The notes below the pieces were generated by a model. The model was not told where the DNA came from, did not search any database, and saw nothing but the letters and a program-made list of their open reading frames with translations. 35,131 bases of DNA, taken from positions 1-35,131 of the forward strand of contig CANFTW010000020.1 of NCBI GenBank assembly GCA_947450025.1, in the 5' to 3' direction. Positions 1 through 7,961 of the stretch are shown piece after piece (within the stretch, counting starts at the first letter, position 1; every line of letters begins with the position of its first letter). The stretch is from Bacteroidota bacterium. Lineage in GTDB: Bacteria > Bacteroidota > Bacteroidia > B-17B0 > Aurantibacillaceae. The translations under genes were made by a program, and so were the position numbers.

Positions 1-162
1 AAAACACAAACCTAAATTCTACTCCAGGTTATTAACAAATAAACACATATTAACAAAAGAAAAAAGAAGCAAAAAAGAAAAAGCTACACAAAATAATATT
101 AATTTTAAATCATAAAAACATGTCAACCATTTTCAGGAAGAGACAAAATTTCTAAAATAAAC

Positions 163-466
163 ATGAAAAAATTAGACTATGGAAAAGATCTAGGAGACAC
201 ATTGGGAGGATTATGGCGTTCAAACATTTCTAAATCGGAGGCAATTCATAAATTCCCTGCCTTATCTTCTAGTATCGCATTTAATGAACAACCAACCAAA
301 ATCGGAACATCGAAGCTCAAATCCAACAGAAAAAACATTTACAAAGATTACTAATAAAGAAGTAAATTTCATCTTTGAAGATAAATACCAAACTATTTGG
401 TTTGGTGCTAGAGGCATGGCATTGTATCGATATGATGGGAAAACAGTAACAAAATGTTTCGAGTAA
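163..466 (+). pseudogene. Remnant of a beta-propeller (two-component-regulator type) gene
   Basis: Two short overlapping open frames lie here (163-354 and 284-466) with no larger gene. The end of the second frame, from about 342 to 463, reads like one blade of the regulator-propeller repeat: an Ile-Phe-Glu-Asp-Lys start, then TIWFGARG, then LYRYDGKT, and it stops soon after. Full proteins with such blades carry many of them plus a signal peptide; here only one blade survives with no signal peptide or downstream domain, and the upstream frame is unrelated. I infer a decayed 3' end of a larger gene. Bases 1-162 are AT-rich and show nothing I can support. A short genuine protein ending in one blade is the alternative. 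Confidence 0.35.
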
Positions 467-470
467 TACG

Positions 471-1394
471 TTACCTCAGCATCGCTCCGCGTTTCACTAA
501 GTAAGTTTGTAGCACTATATCAAAGCCTTGGTTAATATCAGCTTCTACAAAATCAATTTTATATTGTCCACATTTTAGTTTAATCGCTTCGGTGTATTCA
601 TGTATTTTTTTCAAATACATTTCCTTTACTTCATTGGGGTTTAATTTGATTTCTTGCTTCGTTTCAATATCAATAAAATGATGCGGACGATTTTCAAATT
701 CAAAATCTAATTCTTGTTTTTTATCTGCTACATGAAATAATACCACATCATGTTTTTTATACTTCAAATGTTGCAAGGCTGCAAAAATTGATTCTAAATT
801 AGATTGGTCTTCGAAAAGGTCACTAAAAATAACCACTAACGAACGCCGATGAATAATTTCAGCAACTTGATCTAAGGCTTTTGCGGATTCAGTTGTGGAG
901 GCATCTTGGTATTCTGTTTTATGTAATAGTTCCTCTAACTCATGATACATCACCTTTTGTTGAGTAGGATTACTTTTAGCAGGATAATGTTTATGAATTT
1001 CTTTATCAAAAAAAGTAATACCAATAGCATCTCGTTGATTTTTTAATAACTGAATCATCGCTGCCGCTGCATATACAGAAAAGGATAATTTATTCATCGC
1101 TCCTTCCTTTTTATCCAATGGAAATAACATGGAATTGGAGGTATCAATAATTATCTGACAACGTAAATTAGTTTCTTCCTCGTAGCGTTTAATAAAAAGC
1201 TTATCGGTTTTACCAAATAACTTCCAATCAATATGCTTAGTACTTTCACCTTTATTATAAATTCGATGTTCGGCAAATTCCACCGAAAACCCATGAAACG
1301 GGCTTTTATGCAACCCCGTAATAAATCCCTCAACCACTTGCTTGGATAATAGCTCAAGTTTAGAGAAAGGTTCTATAAGTTCTCGATTAATCAT
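471..1394 (-). CDS. DUF58 domain protein (VWA-like fold)
   Basis: This encodes a soluble 307-aa protein of the DUF58 family, usually partnered with MoxR-type AAA ATPases; no MoxR gene is visible, though one could lie left of the window. The family signature is plain: an EFAEHRIYNKGE segment (residues 40-51), IDWK (56-59), a lysine/glutamate-rich LFIKRYEEE segment, then a MIDAS-like DTSNS (84-88) opening a von Willebrand A-like fold, with FSDLF further on. I chose the ATG at 1394 because the open frame upstream to 1442 adds 16 hydrophobic residues that do not belong to the family. Family membership is near certain; the cellular role (stress or envelope maintenance) is unproven. Confidence 0.9.
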   Translation of the reverse strand: MINRELIEPFSKLELLSKQVVEGFITGLHKSPFHGFSVEFAEHRIYNKGESTKHIDWKLFGKTDKLFIKRYEEETNLRCQIIIDTSNSMLFPLDKKEGAMNKLSFSVYAAAAMIQLLKNQRDAIGITFFDKEIHKHYPAKSNPTQQKVMYHELEELLHKTEYQDASTTESAKALDQVAEIIHRRSLVVIFSDLFEDQSNLESIFAALQHLKYKKHDVVLFHVADKKQELDFEFENRPHHFIDIETKQEIKLNPNEVKEMYLKKIHEYTEAIKLKCGQYKIDFVEADINQGFDIVLQTYLVKRGAMLR

Positions 1395-1602
1395 TGATAT
1401 AAAAGTACGATTTAATATTAAAACATAGAACGCAGATAACACAGAATGTTATGATTCATTATGATTTCTTAGTATCGGCTAGATCGCTGTATGAAAGTAG
1501 CTAAATTCTTTTATTATACTTAACTTAAGTAATCAATCTAAAATCATATCTAGTCATACAAAAAAACAGCGTCATCCACCTTCCATTAAAGACATAAAGC
1601 AC

Positions 1603-1632
1603 AAAAAAACCCCCGAGTAAAACTCGAGGGTT
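1603..1632 (-). terminator. Rho-independent terminator of the HU gene
   Basis: Read on the minus strand, CCCTCGAGT and ACTCGGGGG form a 9-bp stem (one G-T pair) around a TTT loop, followed by seven T residues. It lies 24 bp beyond the HU stop codon. Confidence 0.85.
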
Positions 1633-1655
1633 AATTTGGTTAATTAGTTTCCTAA

Positions 1656-1937
1656 TTATTTTCCTTTGTTAACGTTAGTTGCTAACTCAGTACCAGCTTT
1701 AAATTTAACTACTTTTTTAGCAGCAATTTTAATTTCTTTACCAGTTTGAGGGTTACGACCAATACGTGCAGCACGTTTAGCAACTGAGAAAGAACCGAAT
1801 CCTACTAAAGAAATTCTGTCTCCTTTTTTTAATGCTTTTCCAATAGCTTCGATAGTTGAATCTAATGCACGACCTGCGTCAGCTTTAGTTAATTTTGATC
1901 CGTTTGCGATTGCTTCGATTAATTCTGCTTTGTTCAT
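1656..1937 (-). CDS. hup: HU family DNA-binding protein
   Basis: This is a 93-aa histone-like nucleoid protein that binds and bends DNA as a dimer. The family signature is complete: MNKAELIEAIA start, a KADAGRALD helix, the GFGSFSV turn near residues 47-53, and the DNA-intercalating arm tip RNPQTG near 61-66 followed by KEIKIAAKKVVKFKAG. Length (about 90 aa) is typical. It is monocistronic: a near-perfect Bacteroidota promoter lies upstream (1983-2012) and a strong terminator downstream. A pair of 14-bp direct repeats lies behind the promoter. HU versus a close IHF-like paralogue cannot be settled by eye, but the single-gene homodimer form is most likely. Confidence 0.95.
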   Translation of the reverse strand: MNKAELIEAIANGSKLTKADAGRALDSTIEAIGKALKKGDRISLVGFGSFSVAKRAARIGRNPQTGKEIKIAAKKVVKFKAGTELATNVNKGK

Positions 1938-1982
1938 TTTGTTTTGTTTTAAGGGTTAAACTTTTTTAAATTAATTACATTA

Positions 1983-2012
1983 CAAATGTATACGCTAATC
2001 CTTATTTGTCAA
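1983..2012 (-). promoter_or_regulatory. Promoter of the HU gene (TTG-N19-TAnnTTTG)
   Basis: On the minus strand TTG (2010-2012) is followed after exactly 19 bases by TACATTTG (1983-1990), a full match to the -33/-7 consensus of Bacteroidota housekeeping promoters. A start site near 1976 would leave a leader of about 40 nt before the HU ATG at 1937. Confidence 0.75.
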
Positions 2013-2037
2013 GTGTTTTATAAAAAAAAGTGTTCGT

Positions 2038-2070
2038 TTTGTTAATAAATAGGCTCTTTGTTAATAAATA
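2038..2070. repeat. Two 14-bp direct repeats behind the HU promoter
   Basis: TTTGTTAATAAATA occurs at 2038-2051 and again at 2057-2070, separated by 5 bp (19-bp period). They start 25 bp upstream of the -33 element of the HU promoter. They could be binding sites for a regulator or for HU itself; this is inference. Confidence 0.5.
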
Positions 2071-2235
2071 TGGCCTGTATCTCTATTATAATGGGGCTTT
2101 TACTTTCAGTAAATAGCTAAAATGTCTAATCATAGCCCTTTTCGAACCTTAACAAGTGTGATTTACTATTAATAAAGCGTTTACTATATATAAGTATACC
2201 ATAAATCATATGTACATATATATAAGAATAAAAAA

Positions 2236-2353
2236 CATTTGTCACTTCGATTAGAAATACCTGTTCTTTGTATTTCGTATCGAGAAGTTGTACTTCAGTT
2301 CTCGATACTGAAAAATGAAAAGAGAAACATTTTTCAACTCGAACTGACAAGTG
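2236..2353. repeat. Cloverleaf-shaped intergenic palindromic element (REP/MITE-like)
   Basis: This fills the gap after fmt and can fold on either strand into an outer stem with three arms. The outer stem is 2236-2250 with 2339-2353 (13 Watson-Crick pairs, one G-T, one mismatch). Arm 1 is GAAATAC/GTATTTC (2254-2260, 2270-2276). Arm 2 is GTATCGAGAA/TTCTCGATAC (2277-2286, 2299-2308). Arm 3 is TGAAAAATG/CATTTTTCA (2309-2317, 2328-2336). All three arms pair perfectly. The ends (TTGTCA, TGACAA, TCGA) resemble interspersed palindromes I associate with flavobacterial genomes, and shorter relatives occur elsewhere in this window. A 74-aa open frame across it is a by-product of the palindrome. The rest of 2071-2384 shows nothing I can support. 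Confidence 0.7.
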
Positions 2354-2384
2354 CTACATGTCAATAATAAAAGGCAATTACAAA

Positions 2385-3326
2385 CTAGATGAATTTAAAA
2401 CCATCATCCATTTTAAAGCCGCGTAAAAATTCTTCTATGAGCATTCGTTTTTTGCCAGCCATTTGCAATTCTTTAATATGTATAAAGCCATTGCTACACG
2501 CCACTTTTAAAAAACTCTTGCCATCGCTCTTCACATCTCCTGATTGGTAAGGATGTTGAGTTTCTTCCATTTCCGAAACAAATATTTTCACACCAAGCGT
2601 TTGATGATTCTTATCCACAAACTCGGTATATGCTGCCGGATAAGGAGATAAGCCTCTTATTAAATTATATATTTTTTCAGCAGTATTGTTCCAATTAATT
2701 TTACAAGTTTCCTTAAATAATTTAGGCGCATGAATACTTTGTGTATCATCTTGTGGCTTTAATTCGTAGTGCCCACTCTCAATCGCTTTCACTGTTTTTA
2801 AAATCACCTCTGCTCCTACTTGCATTAACGTATCATGCAATTCGCCTGCAGTTGTAGTTTTAGTAATAGGTGCTTTTTCTTGAAACAACATATTACCGGT
2901 ATCAATCTCGTGCTTTAATTTAAAACTAGTCACGCCGCTTTCTGTTTCACCATTAATCACTGCCCAATTAATAGGAGCTGCTCCTCTGTATTTTGGTAAT
3001 AAAGAACCATGTAAATTATAAGTACCCAGTGGTGGCATATTCCAAACCAATTCAGGTAACATTCTAAACGCTACTACAATTTGTAAATCAGCTTTTAGTT
3101 CTTTTAATGCATTGATAAAAGCTTCATCTTTTAATTTTTCGGGTTGTAAAATAGTTAAGCCTTTTTCTAAAGCATATTTTTTTACAGCCGATTGTTGTAT
3201 CTGCTGACCTCTTCCCGCCGGTTTATCGGGAACTGTAACCACCCCAACAATATCGTAATTGTTTTGCACTAATATATCTAAACTTGCAACTGCAAATTCA
3301 GGAGTTCCCATAAATATAATCCGCAT
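2385..3326 (-). CDS. fmt: Methionyl-tRNA formyltransferase
   Basis: The enzyme transfers a formyl group from 10-formyl-tetrahydrofolate to initiator Met-tRNA. The 313-aa product begins MRIIFMGTPEFA, the standard start of the family. The catalytic Asn-His-Asp set is present in NLHGSLLPKYRGAAPINWA and HEIDTGNM, and a C-terminal OB-like domain is recognisable (YNLIRGLSPYPAA). I use the ATG at 3326; the open frame extends to a GTG at 3332, adding only two residues. It diverges from the transporter gene with 53 bp between starts. No promoter with both elements was found. The cloverleaf palindrome lies just after the stop and may serve as its 3' end. Confidence 0.97.
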   Translation of the reverse strand: MRIIFMGTPEFAVASLDILVQNNYDIVGVVTVPDKPAGRGQQIQQSAVKKYALEKGLTILQPEKLKDEAFINALKELKADLQIVVAFRMLPELVWNMPPLGTYNLHGSLLPKYRGAAPINWAVINGETESGVTSFKLKHEIDTGNMLFQEKAPITKTTTAGELHDTLMQVGAEVILKTVKAIESGHYELKPQDDTQSIHAPKLFKETCKINWNNTAEKIYNLIRGLSPYPAAYTEFVDKNHQTLGVKIFVSEMEETQHPYQSGDVKSDGKSFLKVACSNGFIHIKELQMAGKKRMLIEEFLRGFKMDDGFKFI

Positions 3327-3360
3327 CGGCACTATTAATTTTTTGGTAAAGTTAAAATCT

Positions 3361-3368
3361 TAAATTTG
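3361..3368 (+). promoter_or_regulatory. Possible -7 element of the transporter gene
   Basis: TAAATTTG matches TAnnTTTG and lies 11 bp before the ATG at 3380, giving a leader of only a few bases. The nearest upstream TTG is at 15 rather than 19 bases, so support is partial. Confidence 0.35.
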
Positions 3369-3379
3369 TTTATTATACA

Positions 3380-4849
3380 ATGAACAAAAATATATCAAAA
3401 TATCTTTTAATTCTTTTAGGGCCTTTTGCAGCTTGTTTGATTTGGCTATTAACTAATCTAGACCCTGCTAATCCAAAAGTGACTCTGATGGCTGGCATGG
3501 CCGTTTGGATGAGTTTATGGTGGTTTACTGAGGCGGTTCATTTAGCCGTGACCGCTTTAATTCCCTTTTTACTCATGCCTTTATTAGGAATAGCCGATAC
3601 CAAATCAGTGGCACAACAATATACAGATAGTATCATCTTTTTATTTATTGGAGGTTTTATGCTGGCCTTTGCTATTGAGAAATGGCATTTACATAAACGC
3701 ATTGCTATTAAAATATTATCTATTGTTGGCACCAAACCCCATCATATTTTATTAGGAGTGATGTTATCAGCCTATTTAATTAGTAACTGGATTTCGAACA
3801 CTGCCACCACCATGATGTTATTCGGCGCTGTGATGGCTTTAATTAGCGAAACTGATGAATTTATACATGGCGAAAAAAGCAAAGGGCGTTTTGCCGCCGC
3901 CATCTTATTAGGATTAGCATTTTCGGCAACCATAGGAGGTATGGCAACACCTGTTGGAACACCTCCTAATATGTATTTTTTTAAAGCATACAAAGAAGCC
4001 TTTCCTGATTTAAATGATTTAAACTTTTTGAAATGGGCTTCCATTGGTTTTCCTTTATCAGCCATATTTTTGGTAGCTACTTTTTTTGTTTTACGATTTT
4101 ATTACTTACGTAAAAAAGTAACCATTACTAATTTGGAAAAACATCATTTCAAAAATAACTACACCATCTTAGGCAAATTCTCATACGAAGAAAAATGGAT
4201 TGCTTGCATTTTTATCAGTTGCATGTTATTATGGTTTACTCGTTCAGATATTGCCTTCGAAACATTTACTTATAAAGGATGGAATCATCTATTTGCTAAC
4301 CCTAAATTAGTGGACGATGCATCGGTGGCTATTTTAGCTGCCCTACTACTTTTTCTAATTCCTAGTAAACAAAATAAGGGCGAAGCTTTATTAGAATGGG
4401 AAGATGCGAAAAAAATACGTTATGATATTATTTTAATGTTTGGTAGTGGTTTTGCATTGGCATACGGCTTTGATGTTTCTGGTTTAAGCGATTGGCTAGC
4501 ACATTGTTTAACGGCCTTAAAAGGAGTACCTATCATTTTTATTATCCTTGGGATTTGTGTGATTGTGACTATCATTAGCGAATTTGCTTCTAATATTGCA
4601 AGCATTCAATTAGCGATTCCTGTGATGATTGCTTTACAAAAAGATTTAGACTTACCTCCATTATTATTAATGATACCAGCAACCTTTGCAGCCTCTTTAG
4701 GATTTATGTTGCCTGTTGCTACAGCGGCAAATACTATTGTATTTGGCACAAAACGCATTGACATTAAAGATATGTTTAAGGTTGGTTTGGTTTTGGATGT
4801 GATTGGAATATTATTAATCACAATCTTTTGCTACATTTTCTTAGGATAA
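3380..4849 (+). CDS. SLC13/DASS family anion:sodium symporter
   Basis: This is a 489-aa inner-membrane transporter of the divalent anion:Na+ symporter family, which imports di- and tricarboxylates or sulfate with sodium. It has about 11-12 hydrophobic segments. The two family signatures, one per inverted repeat, are visible: SNTATTMM (about 139-146) and SNIAS (about 403-407), each followed by a Pro/Gly-rich loop (ATPVGTPPN near 190 and PVATAAN near 450). The start has no competing ATG. It is monocistronic by spacing, with the sigma-factor gene starting 115 bp later. The substrate cannot be read from sequence; succinate, malate or citrate are the usual ones. Confidence 0.9.
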   Translation: MNKNISKYLLILLGPFAACLIWLLTNLDPANPKVTLMAGMAVWMSLWWFTEAVHLAVTALIPFLLMPLLGIADTKSVAQQYTDSIIFLFIGGFMLAFAIEKWHLHKRIAIKILSIVGTKPHHILLGVMLSAYLISNWISNTATTMMLFGAVMALISETDEFIHGEKSKGRFAAAILLGLAFSATIGGMATPVGTPPNMYFFKAYKEAFPDLNDLNFLKWASIGFPLSAIFLVATFFVLRFYYLRKKVTITNLEKHHFKNNYTILGKFSYEEKWIACIFISCMLLWFTRSDIAFETFTYKGWNHLFANPKLVDDASVAILAALLLFLIPSKQNKGEALLEWEDAKKIRYDIILMFGSGFALAYGFDVSGLSDWLAHCLTALKGVPIIFIILGICVIVTIISEFASNIASIQLAIPVMIALQKDLDLPPLLLMIPATFAASLGFMLPVATAANTIVFGTKRIDIKDMFKVGLVLDVIGILLITIFCYIFLG

Positions 4850-4923
4850 ATACCTGTTATTTAACGGCAAAGACGCAAAGCTTTTTCCGCAAATAACGTC
4901 GAGATTTGAAATTTTCACAATAC

Positions 4924-4954
4924 TTTGTTACCAAAATGTGTTATAGTATATAAG
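4924..4954 (+). promoter_or_regulatory. Possible promoter of the sigma-factor operon
   Basis: TTTG at 4924-4927 is followed after 19 bases by TATATAAG (4947-4954), which matches TAnnTTTG at six of eight places. The ATG is at 4965. The imperfect -7 could mean an alternative sigma factor, possibly self-regulation; this is inference. Confidence 0.4.
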
Positions 4955-4964
4955 CAGGTTAACT

Positions 4965-5543
4965 ATGAGTTTCGGGACAGAAACATATGATTTATTATCT
5001 AACACCAACAATGACGTGGTAAAATCACTTTATGAGTTGTATGCTAAAAAGCTATTAACATACACTTGTAAAAATTATACCATCGATAAAGATGATGCAT
5101 GGGCTATAGTATATAAAACGATATACAAAATAGCAGATGTACAATCTAATTACACCTTTGAACACGAACAAAAAAAATCGGCTTTTATTTTTAAAACGCA
5201 CATTAATTTTTTACGAAACTATTTTAGAGATAATAAGTCGTTTGAAAAAAACAACCAAGAAGTAGATTTACACGAAAACTTTACTGATAAAGAACCAGAA
5301 ACAAACACAACTCAAAACCTGCCCTTAACAATTTTACAACAAGAACTAGAAAAACTGGAAGATTGGCAACGTATATTATTGTTAATGCGTGGACAAGATA
5401 TGCCTTACAGTCAAATTTCCGAGTTCGTTAAAAAACCAGAAAACCAATTAAAAGTATACTATGCCCGATTAAAAAAACAATTAACGGATAATGTCAATGC
5501 CGAATTAGTAAAAATTAAAACAACACAACATGTCAACCCATAA
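4965..5543 (+). CDS. ECF-like RNA polymerase sigma factor
   Basis: This is a 192-aa sigma-70 family factor with regions 2 and 4 only. Region 2 spans roughly residues 20-90 (LYELYAKKLLTYTCKNY, DAWAIVYKTIYKI, then FIFKTHINFLRNYFRD). Region 4 spans about 125-180, with the helix-turn-helix in LEDWQRILLLMRGQDMPYSQISEFV and YYARLKKQL. The acidic linker between them is typical of ECF factors. Its last 14 bp overlap the start of the downstream membrane-protein gene, the layout expected of a sigma factor with its membrane partner. It probably acts on its own operon and an unknown regulon. Family certain; the signal is unknown. Confidence 0.88.
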   Translation: MSFGTETYDLLSNTNNDVVKSLYELYAKKLLTYTCKNYTIDKDDAWAIVYKTIYKIADVQSNYTFEHEQKKSAFIFKTHINFLRNYFRDNKSFEKNNQEVDLHENFTDKEPETNTTQNLPLTILQQELEKLEDWQRILLLMRGQDMPYSQISEFVKKPENQLKVYYARLKKQLTDNVNAELVKIKTTQHVNP

Positions 5544-7923
5544 TAAATATTCACGCCATGGTGTGACTGAAAAAGAGCTCGATAACCTGCTAGGTCAAGC
5601 CTTTTTAAATTTAGATTTTAATAATCCTAAAAACCAAGAACTTATGGAAACGATATCAAATCAAGTGTTGCCTACATCTCCTGTATGCACAGGGCTCATT
5701 AATAAAGCATTTTTTACTAAATTGATGTGTATTATTCTCACCATTGCAACAAGCATATTTATTTACTTTCATTATTTTTTAAATAATAATCAGCAAGTCG
5801 TAAAAAACACAAGCTCAACCAACGAATCATCTTCAAACTCAGAGCAAATAATCAACAATTCAAAAGAAGATGTTGCTACTTATACTCACAATAATAGGAT
5901 AATTGAAACGACAAAAGAAAATCAACCAACTGCAACCGAAGCTATAAAACAGCAAGAGCCTATACTACAGGAATTTCCAAAACATCAAATCCCAACAAGT
6001 TCTAATATTGAGGAGGAGAAAAAAATAAAAAATGAGGACACCAATTATGTATTCCCTAAACTCACGGAGAAGGAAATAAAAGAAACAAAGAAACAAAAAG
6101 AAAAAATGACCAATTGGTTATTAAAGCAAAGTAAAAACAAATATGCTTTAGTGATACCAAAAGGTGCTCATTCAATCATGAGCAATATCAATGATACGCT
6201 TGCTCAATTTTTCATGCAAAATTCAGAAGTTAGTAATTTAGAATATCGAACATTTCTATTTGACTTATTAATAAACGGAGAAAAAGAAACATTCTTAAAA
6301 GCAAAACCTTACCAATCATTATGGTTAAATGCTCCAGGGCATGCTAAAGGAAACCTGATGAAAGATTTATATTTTTCAGATAAACGATACAATGATTATC
6401 CAGTTGTTAATATTACACAAGAAGGCGCTGAATTGTATTGCAAATGGTTAAGTAAGATGACACTTTCAAAATACACTAGTGTTATAGCTCGATTACCTTA
6501 TGAAAACGAATGGATAAAAGCAGCAAAATATAAAGATGAAAATGCATATCCATGGCCAGGAGATTCTATTCAAAACAAATTGGGATGTTTTTTAGCTAAC
6601 TTTTGTATTCAAAAACAAAGTGAAAAATTAAGGCCAAATCACCACATCAAATGTTCTGCTAAAAACCCTAACGCCTATGCCTCTGCAGAATATATGCTAG
6701 GCGATTCTATGATGCCAACATTAGTGTATTCATACAATCCAAACGATTACGGCTTATACTGTATGACAGGTAATGTTGCCGAAATGGTTTATACAAATAA
6801 AAATAAATCCATCATTACTAAAGGTGGTAGTTGGAATAGTGATTTTGAACAATGTAAAATTTTCAACCATGAAAATCTTGACGGAACTGTCAAAGCAAAT
6901 CCTATGACAGGCTTTAGACCTATTTTTAGAATTAGTCAAGCGCATTCTTTTGGTTCAATTCAAAGAGATATTTCGGGAACGGGTTTACAAGAATTAACAG
7001 CTGAAGAAATAGCATCCACTCAAAAAGAAAAGCAAAAAATGATTGAAGCTTTAGCAAAATTGAACAAAGACAAGTATGCTTATATTCCAATGGGTTCATT
7101 TTTGTATAAAAAAGACACGTTTTCTGTTCAATCATTTTATATGGAAACAACGGAAGTTACAAATCTTGAATACAGAATATTTTTAGCTGACTTACTAATT
7201 CAGAATAGAACTGATGATTATTTAGTTGCAAAACCAAATCAAGAAGCTTGGGTCACTAAATTTCCATGGAGTTTTAATGAGCCGATGAGAGACATGTATT
7301 TTTGGCATCCTGCTTATAATGAATACCCTGTAGTCAACATTTCTCGTAAAGGAACTGAATTGTATTGTTTATGGCTTACAAATGAAACTAATAATTATTT
7401 AAAGGCAAATAATAAACCTTTAATCAATGATTTAAGAATTCCTGTTGATCTCGAATGGGCATATGCCGCTAATAATGGAAAAAATCAAGTAAAATATGCA
7501 AATGGCAACACTTATCTAAGAGATAGTAAAGGGAGATTTGAAATGAACTATATGTGCTATTCAAAAGAACAATGTAAATACGATAGTATTATGGAAATTT
7601 ATATTCCTAAAAGTAAAGAAGAACTTAAAGAAACAGATACAAATGCTCCTAAATTTATAGACGATGGAGGCTTTCATACCGTTTATGTTAAATCCTATGC
7701 TCCTAATAGTTACGGATTATTTTGTATGGCAGGTAATGTTTCTGAAATGGTTTATACTTACGATAAAATAAATAATAAATATTTAAAAACTGGAACAAAA
7801 GGTGGAAGTTGGTATAGTTGCGATTACTTTTTAGAAATTGATGCCTATGACGAATATAAAAATGAAATCAATGCATCACCTTTAATTGGCTTTAGACCTG
7901 TAATGACGGCTTTAAAGGAATAA
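5530..7923 (+). CDS. Membrane protein with two FGE/SUMF1 (GldJ/GldK-like) domains, putative sigma-factor partner
   Basis: The 797-aa product has a 60-residue cytoplasmic head (VTEKELDNLLGQAF...), one membrane span (about 62-84), a low-complexity Ser/Asn/Lys-rich stalk to about 200, and two tandem formylglycine-generating-enzyme folds (about 205-468 and 515-795). The copies share YPVVNI, GLYCM/GLFCM-GNV-EMVYT, TKGGSW and GFRP motifs, so they arose by duplication. They resemble the FGE folds of gliding/T9SS proteins GldJ and GldK (MET-TEVTNLEYR). In active FGE two cysteines follow GGS; repeat 1 keeps only the second (Ser replaces the first) and repeat 2 keeps neither in register, so catalysis is unlikely. 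Overlap with the sigma gene suggests that the head is an anti-sigma domain; I do not recognise it as a known family. Confidence 0.8.
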   Translation: MSTHNKYSRHGVTEKELDNLLGQAFLNLDFNNPKNQELMETISNQVLPTSPVCTGLINKAFFTKLMCIILTIATSIFIYFHYFLNNNQQVVKNTSSTNESSSNSEQIINNSKEDVATYTHNNRIIETTKENQPTATEAIKQQEPILQEFPKHQIPTSSNIEEEKKIKNEDTNYVFPKLTEKEIKETKKQKEKMTNWLLKQSKNKYALVIPKGAHSIMSNINDTLAQFFMQNSEVSNLEYRTFLFDLLINGEKETFLKAKPYQSLWLNAPGHAKGNLMKDLYFSDKRYNDYPVVNITQEGAELYCKWLSKMTLSKYTSVIARLPYENEWIKAAKYKDENAYPWPGDSIQNKLGCFLANFCIQKQSEKLRPNHHIKCSAKNPNAYASAEYMLGDSMMPTLVYSYNPNDYGLYCMTGNVAEMVYTNKNKSIITKGGSWNSDFEQCKIFNHENLDGTVKANPMTGFRPIFRISQAHSFGSIQRDISGTGLQELTAEEIASTQKEKQKMIEALAKLNKDKYAYIPMGSFLYKKDTFSVQSFYMETTEVTNLEYRIFLADLLIQNRTDDYLVAKPNQEAWVTKFPWSFNEPMRDMYFWHPAYNEYPVVNISRKGTELYCLWLTNETNNYLKANNKPLINDLRIPVDLEWAYAANNGKNQVKYANGNTYLRDSKGRFEMNYMCYSKEQCKYDSIMEIYIPKSKEELKETDTNAPKFIDDGGFHTVYVKSYAPNSYGLFCMAGNVSEMVYTYDKINNKYLKTGTKGGSWYSCDYFLEIDAYDEYKNEINASPLIGFRPVMTALKE

Positions 7924-7930
7924 CAAAACG

Positions 7931-7953
7931 CTTCGACTACGCTCAGTGTGACA
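7931..7953. repeat. Half-copy of the interspersed TTCGA...TGACA element
   Basis: CTTCGACTACGCTCAGTGTG followed by ACA lies between the convergent FGE-protein and waaA genes (38-bp gap). It matches one flank of the palindromic family seen complete at 2236-2353 and short at 9221-9280. Confidence 0.5.
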
Positions 7954-7961
7954 ATATGTAT

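Noticed and set aside
2126-2350. 74-aa open frame on the minus strand
   Set aside because: It reads through the palindromic element and an AT-rich spacer, has no recognisable protein features, and its start lies in the palindrome end.
2236-2353. A degenerate tRNA gene
   Set aside because: The cloverleaf has no T-loop, D-loop or anticodon-loop consensus and no CCA end; the arm sizes are wrong for tRNA.
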